Below the pieces are notes generated by a model that saw nothing but the letters and a program-made list of their open reading frames with translations, had not been told where the DNA came from and made no database searches. Below are positions 60,173-64,000 of a stretch of 64,000 bases of DNA, piece after piece. A program made the position numbers and the translations under genes. Source of the stretch: Terribium retamae (lineage in GTDB: Bacteria; Pseudomonadota; Alphaproteobacteria; Rhizobiales; Rhizobiaceae); assembly GCF_022347545.1 (NCBI RefSeq), contig NZ_JAKREW010000018.1, positions 1 to 64,000 on the forward strand. Direction: 5' to 3'. Position 1 is the stretch's first letter, and each line of letters begins with the position of its first letter.

Positions 60173-60223
60173 AGCGCCAACGGTCGAGACACTGTCGTTG
60201 CGGATTTCGCCCGACCCTGGTCT

Positions 60224-61900
60224 CTACTGCCGCTCGGCAGCACTTTCCTCGCGCACTTTCTTGAATTCCGAGCCGTCGTGCCAGTCCGGCCATTTGTCCG
60301 AGTTGGCGAGGTCGGATCCCATCCGGTAGACAAGATCGACATCCTCGGCGACGCCGGACAGGTCCCAGTCGGCGCTCCATTCGTCGGCCGGCTGGTGATA
60401 GCGCTCGGCGACATACGTCTTGTACCACGCTTCGCCGGCTTGCCTGCCACCCTTCACGAGGTCTCTCGCGCCATCCAGCCCGAAGGACATGGCCGGAACA
60501 CCAGCCTTGGCGAAGGAGAAGTGATCGGAGCGGTAGAACAGCCCCGCTTCCGGCTTCGGGTCGGGCGTGAAGACGCGGCCTTCCGCCTTGGCGTAGCCTG
60601 CGACCTCGTCCTCCAGGCTGACATCGCCATTGCCGAACGGGCTGATGTTCTTGGCCCTGCCATTGGTGGTCAGCGCATCGAAGTTCAGCACGGCGGCGGT
60701 CTTCGGCAGCGGATAGAGCGGATTGGCGGCGTAATACATCGACCCAAGCAGGCCGGTCTCTTCCGAGGTGACCGAGAGGAAGACGACCGAGCGCGCCGGC
60801 GGCGAGGCTTTGGCCTGCAGGCGCGCCACTTCCAGAAGCGAAGCAAGGCCGGTGCCGTTGTCGACCGCGCCATTGTAGATCTTGTCACCTGTCGCATCCG
60901 GCTCGCCGACGCCGAGATGGTCCCAATGGGCGGAATAGATCACGGCCTCGTCCTGCCTCTGTTTCCCGGGGACGAAGCCGACCACATTGTGGGTGACGAT
61001 CTTCTCGTGCTTCGCCTTGAAGGCGACAGAAAGCGTGGCGCCGTCCAGAGCGACGGGCGAGAAATCGCGTGTCTGTGCCTTGGCCGTCAGCGCGTCGAAA
61101 TCCTGGCCTGCATTCTTGAACAGTTCGACGGCGACGTCGTGCTGGATCCAGCCCTTGAGCGGAACATGAACCTCGGCCTTGTTGTCGCGGATGATGTCGA
61201 ACTGATCGTCGGTGAACGAGTTCTTGACCGTCGGCCATCCGTAAGCGGCCGGTGCGGTTTCGTGCACGATCAGCAGGCCGAGCGCGCCCTGGCGGGCAGC
61301 CTCCTCATATTTGTAGGTCCAGCGCCCGTAATAGGTCATGGCCTTGCCGCCGAAATCACCTTTTCCGGCTTCGAAATCCGGATCGTTGATGAGCACGACG
61401 CCGATCTTCCCCTTGAGATCGACACCCTTGAAATCGTCCCATTTGCGCTCTGGTGCGCTGACGCCATAGCCCAGGAAGACCAGCGGAGCGTTCTCGATGG
61501 CGATCGTGGTGTCGTCGGTCTGGGCGGGCAGGATCGCGATCTCCTCGCCTTGGCTCAGGGGCCGCGGCGGCTGTTTTCCCTGGCCAAGCGTCGCGGTTAC
61601 CGTACCGTCGAAAGACGACTTGATCAGCGGCACGGCCTGTGTCCAGCCGCGCTGGCCATCGTCGCCCTTGTCGCCGCCCGGCTGCAGGCCGGCCGCCTTG
61701 AACTGTTCGGACAGATATTGAACGGTCTTCTTCTCGCCCTCGGTGGCGATGCCGCGTCCTTCGAATTCGTCCGACGCCAGGACCTTCACATGGTTGGAAA
61801 GGCGTTCCGCATCCACTTTTTCCTGTGCATGCGCATAGACTGTTGGGATGGGTGCAGACACCATCGCCAGCAGCAAAGCCGATCTTGCAATTTTCGACAT
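60224..61900 (-). CDS. Secreted M28-family metallopeptidase
   Basis: 558 residues. Signal peptide after ATG 61900 (ALLLAMVSAPIPTVYAHA|QE; GAGGA upstream), a PA-type insert (about 130-290) and an M28 catalytic domain: SAHWDHLG, GAVDNGTG, SVTSEETGLLG, NFDALT and RYHQPADEW supply the two-zinc ligands and catalytic Glu. Periplasmic or extracellular aminopeptidase, possibly taking N-terminal residues from peptides. It stands alone. Confidence 0.93.
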   Translation of the reverse strand: MSKIARSALLLAMVSAPIPTVYAHAQEKVDAERLSNHVKVLASDEFEGRGIATEGEKKTVQYLSEQFKAAGLQPGGDKGDDGQRGWTQAVPLIKSSFDGTVTATLGQGKQPPRPLSQGEEIAILPAQTDDTTIAIENAPLVFLGYGVSAPERKWDDFKGVDLKGKIGVVLINDPDFEAGKGDFGGKAMTYYGRWTYKYEEAARQGALGLLIVHETAPAAYGWPTVKNSFTDDQFDIIRDNKAEVHVPLKGWIQHDVAVELFKNAGQDFDALTAKAQTRDFSPVALDGATLSVAFKAKHEKIVTHNVVGFVPGKQRQDEAVIYSAHWDHLGVGEPDATGDKIYNGAVDNGTGLASLLEVARLQAKASPPARSVVFLSVTSEETGLLGSMYYAANPLYPLPKTAAVLNFDALTTNGRAKNISPFGNGDVSLEDEVAGYAKAEGRVFTPDPKPEAGLFYRSDHFSFAKAGVPAMSFGLDGARDLVKGGRQAGEAWYKTYVAERYHQPADEWSADWDLSGVAEDVDLVYRMGSDLANSDKWPDWHDGSEFKKVREESAAERQ

Positions 61901-62021
61901 GTCATCCTCGATGAGCTTCTCGCTCTCCAGCGCGCCGCCCACCGCAGGAAGTGCGGATGGTTTCATCTTCCTCCAGGTCAGTCGACAAGATAGGATTGGA
62001 CCAGACGGCGGTAGGAAAGCT

Positions 62022-62729
62022 TCACCTCAGAATGAGGAACAACCCGCTGACGACGGCAAACATCAGCACACCCAGGCGTAGCGCCTTGGGGCTGATGATA
62101 TGGTGCGTCCTGCGCGCCAGCGCGGTTCCGACCAGAACAGCCGGCATCAGATAGAGAGCCGCCAGGACCTGATGTGTCGCAATGCGGCCGGCAAGGGCGA
62201 GCACGACAAGCGACATCACTTCGCCGACAAAGAAACACACGGCGACCGTCGAGCGCAGGACCGGGCCCTTGGCATGCTGGTAGAGCAGGGCCAGCGGCGG
62301 GCCGCCGATGCCTGTCGCCGTTTCCGTCACACCGGTGAACAGTCCGGCGCCGAGCGCGCTGCGATAGTCCGGCGAGAAGGGCGGTGCGACCAGCGCCACG
62401 ACGGCCGCCAGCAGCGTGAACCAGCCCACGGCCTGATCCAGTTGTCCGGCCGAAAGCGCAGCCAGGAGCCAAAGGCCGAAGAAAGTGCCCGCAAAGCGGC
62501 CGACCGTGATCCACTTCGCGCCGGGCCAGTCGACGGCGCTCTTCTCATGCCAGGCGACGAGGAAGTTCAGCGGCAGCATCAGGAGCAGCAGCGTCACCGG
62601 CAGCAGGTCGGGTTGCAGGATGCCCAGGACCGGCGCGATGATGAGCGCGAAGCCGATGCCGACCGCCCCTTGCAGGAAGGCGGCGGCGAATGTGATCGCG
62701 GCCACGATTGCGAACAGGCTAAGACTCAT
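62022..62729 (-). CDS. TauE/SafE-family permease
   Basis: 235-residue membrane protein with seven to eight TM helices and the TauE repeats (LQGAVGIGFALIIAPVLGI; LFTGVTETATGIGGPPLALL). The family exports sulfite, sulfoacetate or other organic anions. It overlaps the amidohydrolase gene as ATGA (62726-62729), so the permease likely handles a substrate or product of that enzyme. Confidence 0.9.
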   Translation of the reverse strand: MSLSLFAIVAAITFAAAFLQGAVGIGFALIIAPVLGILQPDLLPVTLLLLMLPLNFLVAWHEKSAVDWPGAKWITVGRFAGTFFGLWLLAALSAGQLDQAVGWFTLLAAVVALVAPPFSPDYRSALGAGLFTGVTETATGIGGPPLALLYQHAKGPVLRSTVAVCFFVGEVMSLVVLALAGRIATHQVLAALYLMPAVLVGTALARRTHHIISPKALRLGVLMFAVVSGLFLILR

Positions 62730-64000
62730 CGATAAAACCCCAGGGCCTGGTGTTCGTGCGACACCGCATGCACCCGCTGGATCGGCGCCTTGGCGATCGC
62801 TGCGGCCGCGACGTCACGCACTTCGGCGAGCAGTGCCTTGGCATCCCAATCCACCGGCCATCCCTGCCAGAGCCGCAGACGCCCGGCAGTGAACACCGCA
62901 TCGATCTGGTCGCGGTTACCGTAGCGCACGAGTTCCCAGGTCAAGTCGTGTGATGGCGTGAATTCGGGACGGTCGAGATCGACGAGCAGGAAATCGGCTG
63001 CGAGCCCCTCCTGGATTGCGCCCGTCGTCGTTCCCAGGCCGGCCACGTCGGCCGCACCCCGCGTGGCCCGGTCGAGCCACAGCCAGCCGCCGCCGCAGGA
63101 GGAATCGCCGATGGCCAGCCCGAAACAGGCGCGCTGCAAACTCTCGGCCGCGTCTGCCAGCCTGAAGCCGTCGGCGCGGGTGCCGTCGGTGCCGAGGCCG
63201 AAGCGGATGCCGAGCGCCGCCATCTGTAGCGCCGGCGCGGCAGCATTGCCCTTCCAGAGGCTCGCCACCGGATTGTAGGCAACCGCCGTACCGCTGTCAC
63301 GCAGCAGGTTGAGTTCGTGCGGCGTCACCAAAGTGGAATGCGCGATCAGCACATGCGGTCCGAGCGCGCCGACATGGGCGAGATGTTCGAGCGGCCGGCG
63401 TCCGTTCGCGACCAGCGAGCGTTCGACGGCGACCAGATGTTCGTTGACATGGGTCTGGAAGATGGCGCTCGCCTCTGCGGCCAGCAGGGAGACATCGGCC
63501 AGCATGCCGTCGCTGGCGACCTCGGGAATGGAGATGGCGAGCGCGGGATGGACGAGCCCGTCTGTCTCGTAAGCGGCAAGATGGCTGGCGGCATTCTTCA
63601 GGATCGCGGCGCGATCCGCGACCACGGCGGTGCCGCCGAGGTCGTTGCAGATGTAGCCGACGACGCTGCGCAGGCCGGTCTCGCGTGCGGCTTGCACCAG
63701 GGCGCCGATATGGCCGTCCGAACGCGTGCCGGCATCGACGGCCGTGGTGAAGCCGCCGCGCAGGCATTCGAGTGCCGAAAGCTTGGCCGACAGGTAGACC
63801 ATGCGCTCGTCGAGACTGCCTTCGAGCGGCACCCAGATGCGGCGGAAGATTTCGGACGGTTCGCCGAAGACCAGGGACTTGCCGAGCGATTGCGTCAGAT
63901 GCGTGTGGGCGTCGACGAAGCCTGGCATCAGAAGATGGTCGGGCAGGTCGACCGGCACAAGGCCCGGATTGCGCCGGCTTACGATCTCCAAGGCGTCGAC
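62726..64000 (-). CDS. Amidohydrolase-family enzyme (5' end off window)
   Basis: At least 424 residues; the frame stays open to base 64000, and about 50 N-terminal residues that normally precede PGFVDAHTHL are missing. Metal ligands visible are DAHTH, HVNEH (about 185), AHSTL and GTDGTRADG. This is the chlorohydrolase/cytosine-deaminase type, which deaminates or hydrolyses C-N bonds in ring compounds. Operon with the TauE permease. The exact substrate is not evident. Confidence 0.88.
   Translation of the reverse strand, partial: VDALEIVSRRNPGLVPVDLPDHLLMPGFVDAHTHLTQSLGKSLVFGEPSEIFRRIWVPLEGSLDERMVYLSAKLSALECLRGGFTTAVDAGTRSDGHIGALVQAARETGLRSVVGYICNDLGGTAVVADRAAILKNAASHLAAYETDGLVHPALAISIPEVASDGMLADVSLLAAEASAIFQTHVNEHLVAVERSLVANGRRPLEHLAHVGALGPHVLIAHSTLVTPHELNLLRDSGTAVAYNPVASLWKGNAAAPALQMAALGIRFGLGTDGTRADGFRLADAAESLQRACFGLAIGDSSCGGGWLWLDRATRGAADVAGLGTTTGAIQEGLAADFLLVDLDRPEFTPSHDLTWELVRYGNRDQIDAVFTAGRLRLWQGWPVDWDAKALLAEVRDVAAAAIAKAPIQRVHAVSHEHQALGFYR

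Noticed and set aside
58189..60450. 753-residue minus-strand open frame
   Set aside because: Antisense shadow of recQ in GC-rich DNA; the plus-strand frame has all helicase motifs.
60164..61993. 609-residue plus-strand open frame
   Set aside because: Antisense shadow of the M28 peptidase gene.

Overview
The window looks like chromosomal DNA of a GC-rich alphaproteobacterium of the Rhizobiales, most like a Mesorhizobium/Phyllobacteriaceae relative. This is inferred from gene content and layout: a DUF47-Pit phosphate pair, an Hsp20 gene behind a ROSE-type RNA thermometer, BA14K and DUF930 proteins, a CtrA box, rhizobial mosaic repeats and many ATGA-overlapped operons. I saw no rRNA, tRNA, CRISPR array, integrase or transposase. 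Both edges cut genes: a FecCD permease on the left and an amidohydrolase on the right.

1-4.2 kb holds a siderophore ABC importer (two permeases and a binding protein). The 5' ends of two of its genes are built from an intergenic repeat family that also occurs near 30 kb. 3.4-6.4 kb has an SDR/SnoaL pair facing a LysR gene, a small Cys/His protein and a flavin-type oxidoreductase. 6.6-10.9 kb has a LysR regulator facing an MHS transporter, a V4R protein and a divergent M19 'dipeptidase', a gene pair known beside dimethylglycine catabolism genes in Pseudomonas. 11-13.5 kb is LysR/NmrA/DUF1857. 13.7-16 kb is stress and phosphate: Hsp20, Pit, DUF47. 16.3-17.9 kb is a MerR-controlled operon, followed by an RTX protein, a ParDE pair, an unknown gene, an arginase-fold protein, Lrp/LysE and an HXXEE membrane protein.

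25-28.4 kb is an envelope-signalling block: an ECF sigma factor, an anti-sigma-like membrane protein and a CnrX/CpxP-like sensor in one operon with an EF-hand protein, facing a second EF-hand gene and BA14K. 28.7-29.6 kb is an ArsR/AHSA1 pair whose operator spans the start codon. 30.5-32.5 kb is an AI-2E family transporter with an extra C-terminal domain. 33-40.6 kb is the most unusual region: DUF6916, GNAT and three tandem tail-collar (Mdp-like) proteins, facing a 1601-residue autotransporter with nine putative-Ig repeats, with no phage genes around them.

40.8-50.5 kb is a nine-gene locus that I read as Amadori-compound (fructosamine) uptake and catabolism: a LacI regulator, an FrlB-like SIS deglycase, a complete sugar ABC importer, FrlC-like and FrlD-like enzymes and an FAD oxidase. 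50.6-54.3 kb has a CGNR regulator facing a frameshifted alpha/beta hydrolase, a RibD/DHFR-like protein and two secreted proteins. 54.5-64 kb has a GGDEF-EAL protein, a methyltransferase behind a CtrA box, recQ flanked on both sides by copies of one mosaic element, an M28 peptidase, a TauE permease and the cut amidohydrolase.
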